Shown: positions 18,516 through 26,384 of the stretch, piece by piece
Layout: each line of letters opens with the position of its first letter
Numbering within the stretch: the stretch's first letter is position 1
Assembly (NCBI RefSeq): GCF_001612805.1
Contig: NZ_BDBD01000011.1
Span: 930,001 to 994,000 of the forward strand
Length of the DNA: 64,000 bases
Origin: Nocardia coubleae NBRC 108252
GTDB lineage: Bacteria; Actinomycetota; Actinomycetes; Mycobacteriales; Mycobacteriaceae
Direction: 5' to 3'
The notes under the pieces: generated by a model
The model's input: only the letters and a program-made list of their open reading frames with translations
Database searches by the model: none
What the model was told of the DNA's origin: nothing
Made by a program: the position numbers and the translations under genes

Positions 18516-18970
18516 TCAGCAGGTCCAGGCCTCGGCATGCTCGCTCTCGGCCCACAGGGGTAGCAGGTGCAGGCGATCGGCGTCGACGGTCCCTTCCTCG
18601 GCGGAGTAGGTGATGATCGACAAGCCCTTCTCGCCTGGCATCGCGAAGCCGTCGAAGCTGACGCGGATCGGTCCGAGGTGGGGGTGGTTGAACGTCATTT
18701 CTCCGCAGCGGTGCTCGTGGACCTCCTGCCGGGCCCAGTCCTGCCGGAATTGTGGGCTGCGGGTGGCGAGCTCGCCGATGAGAGCGGTGAGCGCTTCGTT
18801 CAGCGGGTCGCGACCGGCGTTGAGGCGCAGCATCGCCGCGGCCGCTCGCCGTGCCTTCGCAGCCCGCTCACCCGCCGACAGTCGTCGAGTTCGGGCAGCC
18901 CGACTCGAGCGGGGGTGACCTTGGCTCGTCGTGACATCAGGAAGTCCCGAACCTCGTCCTTCTTGCTCAT
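18516..18970 (-). pseudogene. MmyB-type XRE regulator with internal deletion
   Basis: The ATG at 18970 begins MSKKDEVRDFLMSRRAKVTP and continues to RRVSGLRR, the standard N-terminus of MmyB-family helix-turn-helix regulators. The frame should continue into the HTH (EEVALLAGVS) but instead jumps, in another frame, to NAGRDPLNEALTALIGELAT, RSPQFRQDWARQEV and FNHPHLGPI, the end of the MmyB ligand-binding domain. Most of the HTH and the first half of the ligand domain are missing. It is a deletion-frameshift pseudogene, not a small regulator. Confidence 0.65.
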
Positions 18971-19250
18971 CAGACCAATCTACGTTCGGCCGGCTAGGGC
19001 TGGGGGGCACGGACAGGGCCCCCACCGCCGGCTACGCGGCCCGCCGTCGCGTAGCCGGCGGCCACGCTGCCGGTCCTGGGCGGCGCCGGCGCTTGGCGTC
19101 CACGATCCCTGGTGCGAAGCGGAGCCGCAGGTCACAGTCGACCGCACGGATGAATGCACGTGGCAACGGCCATAGGGCGCCCCCGAGGCGCCGTCGTTAC
19201 GGTGGGGCCCACGTGTCCAGGGATTGTTTTCATTCGGAAAGAGGATCGAC

Positions 19251-20048
19251 GTGACCGCAAAGCCCTCTCGTCGCACCGCGATCACCGGAGGGCTGGCAGG
19301 GCTTGTCGCGCTTCCGATGGCGATCTCCGGCTGCTCCTCGGCCGAGGCGACCTCGCATATCGAAGAACACGGTGTAGCGCCCCAGCCCTTCGCGCCGTCA
19401 GCGCCCATCAAGGTGGCCATTGTGCTCTACGACGGCATGACGGCCCTCGATGCCATCGGGCCGTACGACCTGATGAACTATGTGCCGAATTTGACGATGC
19501 AGTTCGTCGCGATCTCAGCGGATCCGGTTCGCACCGATTCCGGATTGCTGGCGCTCACGCCGACCAACACCTTCGCCGACGCCGACCAGCCGGACGTGCT
19601 CCTCGTGCCGGGCGGACCGTCGGCGGCGACGATGTCGAAGAACCCCGAAATGCTGCGGTGGGTGCAGGGAGCCGCTGGGGAGGCCACCTGGGTGGTTTCG
19701 GTCTGTACCGGCGCCTTGATTCTCGGTGGGGCGCAGTTGCTGGAGGGGCGACCGGCCACCACACACTGGATCGCGATGGACGCGCTCGCCGGCTTCGGGG
19801 CCCAACCCCGACCAGACTCGCGGATTGTGCGCTCCGACAATGTCGTCACCGCGGCCGGTGTGTCGGCGGGGCTGGACGCGGCGTTGTGGCTGATCTCGAT
19901 GCTGCGGGGTGTCGACGCCGCCGAAACCGCCCAACTGTGCATCGAATACGACCCACAACCGCCGTTCGACAACGGCCATTACGGTAGCGCGAAAGAGGCT
20001 ACTCGCGCCGACGCGAAGGCACTACTGGCCCACGCCCTCAAACGCTGA
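19251..20048 (+). CDS. DJ-1/PfpI family protein with Tat lipoprotein signal
   Basis: A 265-residue protein. The N-terminus has a twin-arginine motif (SRRTAITGG), a hydrophobic stretch and a lipobox (AISGC), so it is probably exported and lipid-anchored. The body is a GATase1-like DJ-1/PfpI domain with IVLYDGMTALDAIGPYD and the nucleophile elbow VVSVCTGALILGGAQLL followed by ATTHW, closest to isonitrile-hydratase-like and AraC-associated forms. The GTG at 19251 follows AAAGAGGA. An exported form of this normally cytoplasmic fold is uncommon; the substrate is unknown. Confidence 0.82.
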   Translation: MTAKPSRRTAITGGLAGLVALPMAISGCSSAEATSHIEEHGVAPQPFAPSAPIKVAIVLYDGMTALDAIGPYDLMNYVPNLTMQFVAISADPVRTDSGLLALTPTNTFADADQPDVLLVPGGPSAATMSKNPEMLRWVQGAAGEATWVVSVCTGALILGGAQLLEGRPATTHWIAMDALAGFGAQPRPDSRIVRSDNVVTAAGVSAGLDAALWLISMLRGVDAAETAQLCIEYDPQPPFDNGHYGSAKEATRADAKALLAHALKR

Positions 20049-20255
20049 CCTCGGAGGGACGCAAGCCTGTTGGTGTGCCTACGCTCTCGACAGTCTGCAC
20101 TCGAGCCGCCGGGAAATCCGAGCGGCTACGCTTCTCGTGATCGCCGCAATCGCTTACCGGTTTCCCCGAGCGTGTTTCGCACTATTCAGTCGCCCAAGAG
20201 ATCTCGAATGGTCTCGTCGTCGCAAGCTGTCGCTGAGAGACAAAGAGGTGAACAA

Positions 20256-21389
20256 GTGAAAGGCCGTCCTATCCGTCGTTTCCTTGCCGTTCTGGCCACC
20301 ACCGCCGCAGTTGGGGTGTCCTCGGTCGCCGTAGCCGTCGCCGACCCGGCCGACCCTGCACCGGGTACGGTCGTGAGCACCGGACCGTTGCCCTCGGTTG
20401 CCGAGGTGCCGGGCGCGGCCAAGAGCCAGCGGGTGACCTATTGGACGCGCACCAACAACGACGCACCCGCCCAATCGACCGGCGCGATCTTCCTCCCAGC
20501 GGGTAGCCCGCCGGCCGGTGGCTGGCCGGTGGTGTCCTGGGAACACGGCACAGTCGGGTTGGCAGATCACTGCCAGCCCTCGGTTGCCGGGCGAATTCAG
20601 CGCGACAACGACTATTTGTCACATTGGCTCGGCCAGGGGTACGCGATCGTGGCCACCGACTATCTGAGCGTCAACGGGGTCCAGCCCTACCTCGACGGCC
20701 GCGCCGAGGCCCACTCCGGCATCGACATGGTTCGCGCTGCCCGCAGCATCGAACCATCGTTGTCGTCGAAGTGGGTCGCGATCGGACAATCCCAGGGCGG
20801 TGGTGCGGCAGTGTGGACAGCGTCGATGGCGACTCGCTACGCCCCCGAACTCGACTATCGCGGCGCGGTGGCCACCGGGCCCGCCAGCCACGTCGTGGAG
20901 GAGATGATTCTGGCCACCAGTCCCGCTGCACCCACAATCGCCAACCCACACACCAACGTCTACCCCGCCTTCGTCCTCGCCGCGCTGCACTCCGCGCGCC
21001 CGGACTTCGAGCCCGACTACTATCTCACCCCACGCGGCAAGGACGTCGTGCGCGCCGCGACCACCGTGTGCCTGGACCAACTGGTCGACGTGCACCCCGG
21101 CGCCACCATCAAGGACCTGTTCGCGCGTCCGTTGAGCGAAGGAAACTTCGCCGAGATCGGCCACCAAGTCTTCGATGTTCCGGTCACCGGCTACGACCGG
21201 CCACTGTTCATCGGACAAGGACTGGCCGACACCGACGTGATCGCTCCAGGCACCATGGCGCTCATTGCCGAACTCGAGGCCAACGGCACCCACCCAGAAG
21301 CCCACTTCTACCCCGGCAAAGACCACAGCGCCACCGTGAACGGCTCCCTGCCCGACAGCACACCCTTCGTCGCCCGCCTGCTCGCCTGA
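20256..21389 (+). CDS. Secreted lipase/esterase (LIP family alpha/beta hydrolase)
   Basis: A 377-residue secreted hydrolase. A basic start (KGRPIRRF), a hydrophobic core and VAVADP give a Sec signal cleaved near residue 28. The nucleophile elbow is AIGQSQGGGA; a likely Asp follows in GLADTDVIAPG and the His in PGKDHSATV, in the order seen in secretory lipases (Candida LIP type) common in Nocardia and Mycobacterium. The GTG at 20256 follows AGAGGTG. It would cleave lipid or wax esters outside the cell. Confidence 0.85.
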   Translation: MKGRPIRRFLAVLATTAAVGVSSVAVAVADPADPAPGTVVSTGPLPSVAEVPGAAKSQRVTYWTRTNNDAPAQSTGAIFLPAGSPPAGGWPVVSWEHGTVGLADHCQPSVAGRIQRDNDYLSHWLGQGYAIVATDYLSVNGVQPYLDGRAEAHSGIDMVRAARSIEPSLSSKWVAIGQSQGGGAAVWTASMATRYAPELDYRGAVATGPASHVVEEMILATSPAAPTIANPHTNVYPAFVLAALHSARPDFEPDYYLTPRGKDVVRAATTVCLDQLVDVHPGATIKDLFARPLSEGNFAEIGHQVFDVPVTGYDRPLFIGQGLADTDVIAPGTMALIAELEANGTHPEAHFYPGKDHSATVNGSLPDSTPFVARLLA

Positions 21390-21466
21390 ACGACATACCC
21401 GCTCGGCAACAATTGTCAAAGCAAGTCCCACACAAGGATTAGTGGCGACTTAGTGGAGAAACGAGT

Positions 21467-21503
21467 CAGGCCAGGTTCCGATGATTTCTCGGAACCTGGC
21501 CTG
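21467..21503. terminator. Strong hairpin, probable bidirectional terminator
   Basis: A perfect 15-bp stem (21467-21481 with 21489-21503) and a 7-base loop lie 78 bp after the lipase stop. No clean U-run follows on either strand, but position between a finished plus-strand gene and a minus-strand tmRNA-like 3' end suggests termination. Confidence 0.6.
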
Positions 21504-21517
21504 GCCTGCACTTACTG

Positions 21518-21546
21518 TGGAGCTATGGGGAATTGAACCCCCGGAC
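21518..21546 (-). other. tmRNA/tRNA 3'-end-like fragment, possible attachment-site relic
   Basis: Read on the minus strand this is GGGGGTTCAATTCCCC followed by ATAGCTCCA: a T-arm, a 7-base acceptor strand and the discriminator A. The acceptor strand resembles the tmRNA 3' end (CAGCTCCA). No 5' acceptor half, tag reading frame or D-like region lies upstream; a small protein gene occupies that place. Integrases often target tmRNA or tRNA 3' ends and leave such copies. Confidence 0.45.
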
Positions 21547-21585
21547 CTTCTCGGTTCGGGTACTCGCGCCCACGGGGCGGCCGAC

Positions 21586-21834
21586 TTAGAAGGTGTAGTG
21601 CTTCGACAGAACCTGCCCGTTGTACTCGCCACCCTGGCACACATGCTTCCAACCCTTCGGCTGATACATCTTCTGAACGACGATGTGCCCTCCGCCTTTC
21701 ACACAGAGCATGCTGTTTGAATCAGTCTGGGCCGCACCGGCATTCACCACCACAACAGCAGCACCGATGAAGGTGCTCGCAACGGCAAACACTACTTTCG
21801 CATGGGACCTCCCCCGCCTCGGATTCGATATCAC
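21586..21834 (-). CDS. Small secreted hypothetical protein
   Basis: An 82-residue protein with a basic N-terminus (NPRRGRSHAK), a hydrophobic segment (VVFAVASTFIGAAVVVV) and a likely cleavage after NAGAAQ, leaving about 48 residues with two Cys (LCVKGGG, KHVCQGGEY) and an aromatic tail. It looks like an exported small protein held by one disulfide. The GTG start at 21834 is almost touching its GGAGGA site, so a start further in is possible. I do not recognise the family. It ends 40 bp from the tmRNA-like fragment. Confidence 0.5.
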   Translation of the reverse strand: MISNPRRGRSHAKVVFAVASTFIGAAVVVVNAGAAQTDSNSMLCVKGGGHIVVQKMYQPKGWKHVCQGGEYNGQVLSKHYTF

Positions 21835-22257
21835 TCCTCCATGGCCGCGGAGCCTCCCGGCACGCCCATGGCAAGCGAATTGGCCTGCAACAAACCAGTT
21901 CGCGCAACGCCACGCCAGATCACGCTGCAGCTGTAGTCAGCGACGCCGACGGCACGGCGAAGTGGCGCCGGAATCACGCGCCCTCAGCAGCCACCGTCAC
22001 ACCGCAGGGGCACAGCACCATAGCCGTCCATCGAGCGGCCTGCCGGTGCATCGTCACGACACCGACCGAGCACAGGCACAGTTGACGACTTCTCGAAGGC
22101 GCAGCAAAGCCGCGTCCGCGGTACTCGATCCAACACATCAATCACACAGAAATAGCCGGAAACAGCGGGAAACGATGGGAAGCAACCAGGATGCGGCGCG
22201 CACCAAAGTCCTGTTCTACCAGTAGTTTTGGGTCCTTCCCGGTAGCTTCGAGTCTAC
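21835..22257. other. Intergenic, holding repeat copy A
   Basis: About 420 bp without a convincing gene. The right third (from 22131) is one copy of the direct repeat also seen at 25393; the remainder shows no recognisable motif and is probably decayed sequence. Confidence 0.4.
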
Positions 22258-22268
22258 GTGAACCGGCG
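22131..22268. repeat. Imperfect direct repeat, copy A
   Basis: This ~138-bp segment aligns with 25393-25532. Shared blocks in order include CACACAGAAATA, CAGCGGGAAA, CTACCAGTAGTTTTG, AGCTTCG and ACGTGAACCGGCG, with similar spacing. Copy B runs directly into a tRNA 3' end; copy A runs into a hypothetical gene. Both are probably ends of related mobile elements. Confidence 0.6.
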
Positions 22269-23115
22269 TCGGACCGGCCGCGATCAGATCGGGCGCGTGT
22301 TGGCCAACGGAGTGACCTCGCTGTTGGGGATGTGCCGCGAGCAGCGGGACCTGCTGGAACGGCTTCGCGCGCACAATGAATCAGCGCTTCGGCCGGTGCA
22401 TTGGTACGGCGTCGACCAGCCCGGGTCGAACCTGGCCCTGCTGCCGGGCATCGATCGGGTGTTGCAGTATCTCGACCAGGTCGACCCCGAGTACCGGGTC
22501 GATCCCGCCCTGCGTGAGACGGCGGCGGCCTTCGCCGCCGCGTCGGTCTTCAGTGCCGGTGCCGCCTTCAGTGCGCATGCAGCACTCGACCAGTCCGTCC
22601 GGGATGCACTGACCGCCGGTCTGGTGGTGATTATGGCTCGGCTGCAGGCCAGCCGGCCCGCCTACGTACGGCGCAGCAGCGCCACGGAGTTCGAGAGTGT
22701 CTGCCAAGCGCTGCGCGTGAAGATCGCGGAGGACGTCCAGGCGCGGGATCGGCTCATCAATGTTCGCGACGCGGCGCAGGCAGACACCGTGCGGTGGATC
22801 CTCGAGCGCGAGAACGGATCGTTCTGGCGCGATCACCATCCAGCGCTCCAGCGGCATGACCTGTCCGATCGACCCGCTAACCGCCTTCGACGCTGTTGTC
22901 CACGTCGCCCGCGTCAGCCCGGCCCAACCGGACCCGGATGCCATCACCGCGGCCCCTGCCGCGGTAGCCGGTGCCTTCCGCGCCTGGCAGACCGATCGAG
23001 GAGACGCACTCTGAGCGCAGGCTCGGATGTGACACTCGTGCAGCGCCCCAAACAGTCGGTGGCATGCCTTCTCAACGGTCCGCCTGGCTCGGCTGCGCCT
23101 CTCGGTGGAGACTGA
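22258..23115 (+). CDS. Hypothetical protein, possibly frameshifted near its 3' end
   Basis: The GTG at 22258 opens a frame whose first ~200 residues look coding: NRRRTGRDQIGRVLANGVTS, a helix-rich middle (REQRDLLERL) and an Ala-rich stretch near residues 85-115. After about 22860 this frame becomes Arg/Pro-rich and noncoding in character, while another frame from an ATG at 22856 reads MTCPIDPLTAFDAVVHVARV to a stop at 23014 and looks coding. Either a frameshift split one gene, or a small second gene (52 residues, 22856-23014) overlaps. I do not recognise the family. The start lies inside repeat copy A. Confidence 0.4.
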   Translation: MNRRRTGRDQIGRVLANGVTSLLGMCREQRDLLERLRAHNESALRPVHWYGVDQPGSNLALLPGIDRVLQYLDQVDPEYRVDPALRETAAAFAAASVFSAGAAFSAHAALDQSVRDALTAGLVVIMARLQASRPAYVRRSSATEFESVCQALRVKIAEDVQARDRLINVRDAAQADTVRWILERENGSFWRDHHPALQRHDLSDRPANRLRRCCPRRPRQPGPTGPGCHHRGPCRGSRCLPRLADRSRRRTLSAGSDVTLVQRPKQSVACLLNGPPGSAAPLGGD

Positions 23116-23169
23116 TCTGATCGGACGCCGCCTGTACCGGTCCTCGGTGCCTATCGCTAGCGTGTACGA

Positions 23170-23793
23170 GTGATCGATCCGCAGCCCCTGTCCAGTACCG
23201 CCGGCTATGGCGAAGACGCAGAGGCACTCGTTGAACAGTACGAGAGCGTTTCCTTCACCGACGTCCACCGCGACGTACTACACCTGTTCCCGTCTCAGCC
23301 CAGCGTGATCCTCGACATCGGCGCAGGCAGCGGCCGCGATGCCGCCGCGCTGGTAAGCCAGGGGCATGTGGTCGTCGCCGCCGAGCCCACTGCCGAACTT
23401 CGAGCCCTCGGCCGAAACACCCACGTCGGCCGGGACATCGAATGGGTCGACGACTCGTTGCCAGAAATGAAGGTGCTTCGCGGTCGCGGTGCACGCTTCG
23501 ACCTGATCCTTCTGACGGCGGTGTGGATGCATCTGGACGAACTACAGCGGACGTTGGCGATGGAGGCAATCACCGGCATGCTTGCCCCCGCAGGGCGGGT
23601 AGTCCTCTCCTTGCGGCATGGTCCCGTCCCGCCCGGGCGGCGGATGTTCGATGTTTCGGCGCACGAGACGAGTGAGCTCGCACGTGGCTATGGTCTGAGT
23701 GTTGTGCACTTCAGCGAGCGTGCGGACCCGCACGGTCGACAAGGCGTGCACTGGAGCAACCTGGGATTGCAACCACAGACTGCCACCAGCTGA
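23170..23793 (+). CDS. Class I SAM-dependent methyltransferase
   Basis: A 207-residue methyltransferase fold. Motif I is VILDIGAGSGRDAAALVSQG, followed by the acidic VVAAEPTAELR at the end of strand 2, FDLILLTAVWMHL at strand 4 and GRVVLSLRHGP at strand 5. The target molecule is unknown. The GTG start is the only good one. It stands alone between the hypothetical gene and a field of pseudogenes. Confidence 0.78.
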   Translation: MIDPQPLSSTAGYGEDAEALVEQYESVSFTDVHRDVLHLFPSQPSVILDIGAGSGRDAAALVSQGHVVVAAEPTAELRALGRNTHVGRDIEWVDDSLPEMKVLRGRGARFDLILLTAVWMHLDELQRTLAMEAITGMLAPAGRVVLSLRHGPVPPGRRMFDVSAHETSELARGYGLSVVHFSERADPHGRQGVHWSNLGLQPQTATS

Positions 23794-23939
23794 CGAAGCC
23801 AGCGGCATGGCCCGAATCGGCCGTTTCCGGCCATGGTCAGCGTGCTCTTCACGATCGCGCGACTTTGCGCGTCGGCGGGGCGTTTCTGAGGATTGACGCT
23901 GATCAGTCGAACACCGACGTCGAGGTCGAGGCGATAGAC

Positions 23940-24440
23940 AGGCACCGATCCCGACTCCGGAGGTTCTGTGGCGCAAGCCGCCCGTGCTCGCGCTCGCCGC
24001 TCTGCCAGAGACGGCACTCGGCGGGCCGCCTCGGTGAGCCGTCGACCGCGGCGCCAGCGGCGTGGGCTGCGGTGGGTACCGGCGTATGGATGCTGCACGA
24101 CGCGCCGCCGCCGCCATGGCCCGGCTGCAACCTCGACGAGATCGCATCGGAGCTCGACCGAGAATGTACATGGCTTGTCAGGAGCGGGGTGGTGCCCACC
24201 GACGTAGTCGCATACAACCGCCGGATAGCCGAGATCGCGCTCCGGCCGTGGACGCCGGCGTTCACACACGGCGACCTCCAGCTCTCCCACGCGTTCGTCG
24301 AACGCGATGAGGTCACTGGCATTATCGACTGGTCCGAGGCGGCACAGGGCGATCCCCTGTACGACCTCGCCCCCTGACGCTCGGACACCAGGAACACCTC
24401 GGTCGACTCAGAATTCGCCAACACAACCAGTGGCGGGTGT
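23940..24440 (+). pseudogene. Aminoglycoside-phosphotransferase (APH) family pseudogene
   Basis: Successive plus-strand frames give PTPEVLWRKPPVLALAALPE, then GRLGEPSTAAPAAWAAVGTG with VWMLHDAP and the catalytic loop FTHGDLQLSHAFV plus IIDWSEAAQGDPLYDLA, then LTLGHQEHL after a shift at 24372. The order matches the APH/kinase fold, but two frameshifts and a missing N-terminal lobe make it nonfunctional. The next pseudogene converges on its end. Confidence 0.65.
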
Positions 24441-24660
24441 CGACGAACAACGTCGTCGCGTCACGGCTCGCGATCGGTATGAACTCGGGCAAGAACAACT
24501 CGCTCGCCGAGCAGGCAGTCTCTGCGCAAAGCACGTTGGAGTCGAATGCGGCCACGAACTCAGGGAACAGGCGTCGTTGGTCTGCCTCGACCTCGAGCCA
24601 CAGGTGTCGAACTGGCTCGCCGCCTTCGGCGGTTGGCAGGTCATAGCCGGACGTCGTTGA
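24418..24660 (-). pseudogene. SMI1/KNR4 (SUKH)-like fragment
   Basis: The minus strand reads RHLWLEVEADQRRLFPEFVA, then SELFLPEFIPIASRDATTLF and VDTR. The last pattern (PEFIPI-x-SRD-x-TTLFVDTR) is typical of SMI1/KNR4-fold proteins, which include toxin-immunity proteins. Sequence after VDTR departs from the family and no start is obvious, so it is a fragment, colliding tail to tail with the APH relic. Confidence 0.45.
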
Positions 24661-24744
24661 CGTCGCGGGGTGTGCCGGGATCGCGGATCACGGTGGCGTC
24701 CAGCCCCAACACATACCGGCTTCGGTGGCTCCACCACGGTCCGC

Positions 24745-25086
24745 GCGAAGTGGCCCTGCGCCAGGGATCAGTGCTGCTGTCGATGACCGGTCTCGGTTGT
24801 ATAGACCCAGCTTCGGATGGCCACCTGTTGGTAGTTCCGAAGCGGCACAGAAGGGATCTCCTCGACATCCCCACCGAAGATCAGAACTCGGTGCCGATGG
24901 GGTGAACCTACTCAACTGCTGTGGTGCCGATGCCTGGCAGACGGTTTCCACTTTCACCTGCATGTTGTCCCCAGCTACGTCGACAAGGCCAAGGACAGCC
25001 CGACGCTGCCATGGCAGCCTCGCGTCCCCGCCGACATCGACACTGTGAATATCTGGGGTGAGCGGCTTCGCATCGCATTGACATGA
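24745..25086 (+). pseudogene. HIT-family hydrolase pseudogene
   Basis: Three frames in order read PASDGHLLVVPKRHRRDLLD, then GVNLLNCCGADAWQTV, then GFHFHLHVVPSYVDKAKDSP to a stop at 25086. FHFHLHVVP is the histidine triad (H-x-H-x-H) of HIT nucleotide hydrolases and DGHLLVVPKRH is their N-terminal signature. Two frameshifts break the gene and its first ~30 residues are not evident. Confidence 0.6.
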
Positions 25087-25392
25087 CGCATTGATCTGTG
25101 AACGACCAACGCGACCCCCGATGAGCATCACGTAGTGCCGCACGGACCTGTCGTCGACGCCGGATGTCAAGCACTGCCGCGACGTCAGGTTTCGCCGATA
25201 CGCCATTTTGGACGGTCGGCCCGACCTCAGAATTCACCGATGAACGACGTCACGGTTCACCGATTTAGCCACATGGGTACACCACGATCGGCCCGAATCA
25301 TAAGCGCTCCAGACGAGACACGCCGGTCATGTCGGAGCTTCAACGTTGTCGACAGAACGCCGAAGCCGTATCACCGCCCTGGCCGATCGAAA
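25087..25392. other. Intergenic, nothing recognised
   Basis: About 300 bp between the HIT relic and repeat copy B, with a somewhat lower G+C content than the flanks. I see no gene, hairpin or known motif. Confidence 0.35.
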
Positions 25393-25532
25393 CAACACAC
25401 ATTATCCACACAGAAATAACCGGAATCAGCGGGAAATGTTGGGAAACGACCAGCGCACGTCGTTCGTCAGATGCCTTATCTACCAGTAGTTTTGAGTACT
25501 TTCAAGCAGCTTCGGGACGACGTGAACCGGCG
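25393..25532. repeat. Imperfect direct repeat, copy B
   Basis: The partner of 22131-22268 (shared blocks listed there). Four bases separate its right end from a tRNA-Pro-like 3' end, the layout expected where an integrated element meets its tRNA attachment site. Confidence 0.6.
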
Positions 25533-25536
25533 CCAA

Positions 25537-25567
25537 GTGGTCGCAGGTTCAAATCCTGTCAGCCCGA
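25537..25567 (+). other. tRNA-Pro-like 3' end (attachment-site fragment)
   Basis: GCAGG-TTCAAAT-CCTGT forms a T-arm, followed by the acceptor strand CAGCCCG and discriminator A at 25567. A 72nd-position G with A73 implies a C1-G72 pair, the mark of bacterial tRNA-Pro. No matching 5' half (CGGGCTG) lies in the preceding 80 bp, so this is only the 3' end, as left by an integrated element. A strong terminator follows directly, as for a real tRNA gene. Confidence 0.6.
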
Positions 25568-25572
25568 CAGTG

Positions 25573-25606
25573 AAACCCCTCCGACTCGAGTCGGAGGGGT
25601 TTTCTT
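25573..25606 (+). terminator. Rho-independent terminator after the tRNA 3' end
   Basis: A perfect 30-bp palindrome at 25573-25602 (AAACCCCTCCGACTC and its complement) folds into a GC-rich hairpin and is followed by a short T-rich run (25600-25606). It begins 5 bp after the tRNA-like 3' end. Confidence 0.8.
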
Positions 25607-25730
25607 GTGTCCGGGATTCAACGTGGCTTGCCCGGATCACAGTGAAACAACCGGTCAGCAGCTGCCCTCGTTTAGACAGTGACCTCGTCGTACGGCGGTT
25701 CAGCGTTGCGGCTACGCTCCGGTCTGTGAC

Positions 25731-26384
25731 GTGGACGGCGGCAGTCTCGTGAGTAGAAGCGGTGTGGTCGAGGCAGCGCGCGTCGCCTTGTCCGCACAGC
25801 ACCCGGCCGGCTCGTCTGAGCCGTGCGCCTATGCCGTCGTGCGGATGTTCGACGCTACCGTGGGGATCGCGTATCTACCCGACGTCCAGGAAATCGAACG
25901 CCGCCGACGGTTCGGTCTCGGCGCGGTCACCCGGTTGGATCTGTTGGACGCTGTGATGAATTTGCCGGTCGGGCTGCCGGTCTCCGTCGGTGATCTCACC
26001 AGCCGTGAGCGCCGGATCATCGGGCAGGCGCCGGCCGGTGTCGTCGAGGTCGAGGGCGGCAACTACGTCCGACGTGCCAGGGCGCCGATATCGGCCCGGT
26101 TGGCCGTGGTGGCGAGCCGAACATGGCAGGAAGGGCTGCGCTCGGCGGGTCGGTTCGCCCCGTTCTGTAGCCGTGCGATGCTGCTGCGGTCGATCCCGAC
26201 CGATCTCGCGGAAGCACAAATGCAAGCCTCGTTCTTCGGGATCGGCATCTGCGTGTCCGACGCATCCGGGCCGCGGACGCTCGTCGAACCGCAACTGTAT
26301 GTGCGACAACGGCATTCGTGCGGTCAGTGGTTGTTCGCCGAGAAGCTGTACGAGAAGACTAGCGCGCCCGAACTCGCGCGGTAG
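25731..26384 (+). CDS. Hypothetical protein convergent with a TGT-like gene
   Basis: A 217-residue protein of unknown function (199 or more if GTG 25749 is the true start at codon 7). It is soluble, without TM segments, and has a basic patch (EIERRRRFGLG) and two Cys-bearing stretches (FAPFCSRAM, RHSCGQW). It overlaps by 26 bp, tail to tail, the end of the TGT-like gene. Nothing in it suggests a known fold. The close convergent placement in a decayed region hints that the two proteins may work together, which is inference. Confidence 0.55.
   Translation: MDGGSLVSRSGVVEAARVALSAQHPAGSSEPCAYAVVRMFDATVGIAYLPDVQEIERRRRFGLGAVTRLDLLDAVMNLPVGLPVSVGDLTSRERRIIGQAPAGVVEVEGGNYVRRARAPISARLAVVASRTWQEGLRSAGRFAPFCSRAMLLRSIPTDLAEAQMQASFFGIGICVSDASGPRTLVEPQLYVRQRHSCGQWLFAEKLYEKTSAPELAR

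Noticed and set aside
21518..21900. Complete tmRNA gene on the minus strand
   Set aside because: Only the 3' end is present; no 5' GGGGCTG half and no tag ending in ALAA, and a protein gene occupies the place.
22258..23115. A single intact 285-residue protein
   Set aside because: The last ~85 residues are Arg/Pro-rich and noncoding in style, while another frame over the same stretch looks coding; a frameshift or overlap is likelier.
25480..25567. Complete tRNA-Pro gene
   Set aside because: The 5' acceptor strand, D-arm and anticodon arm are missing; the preceding sequence matches repeat copy B instead.
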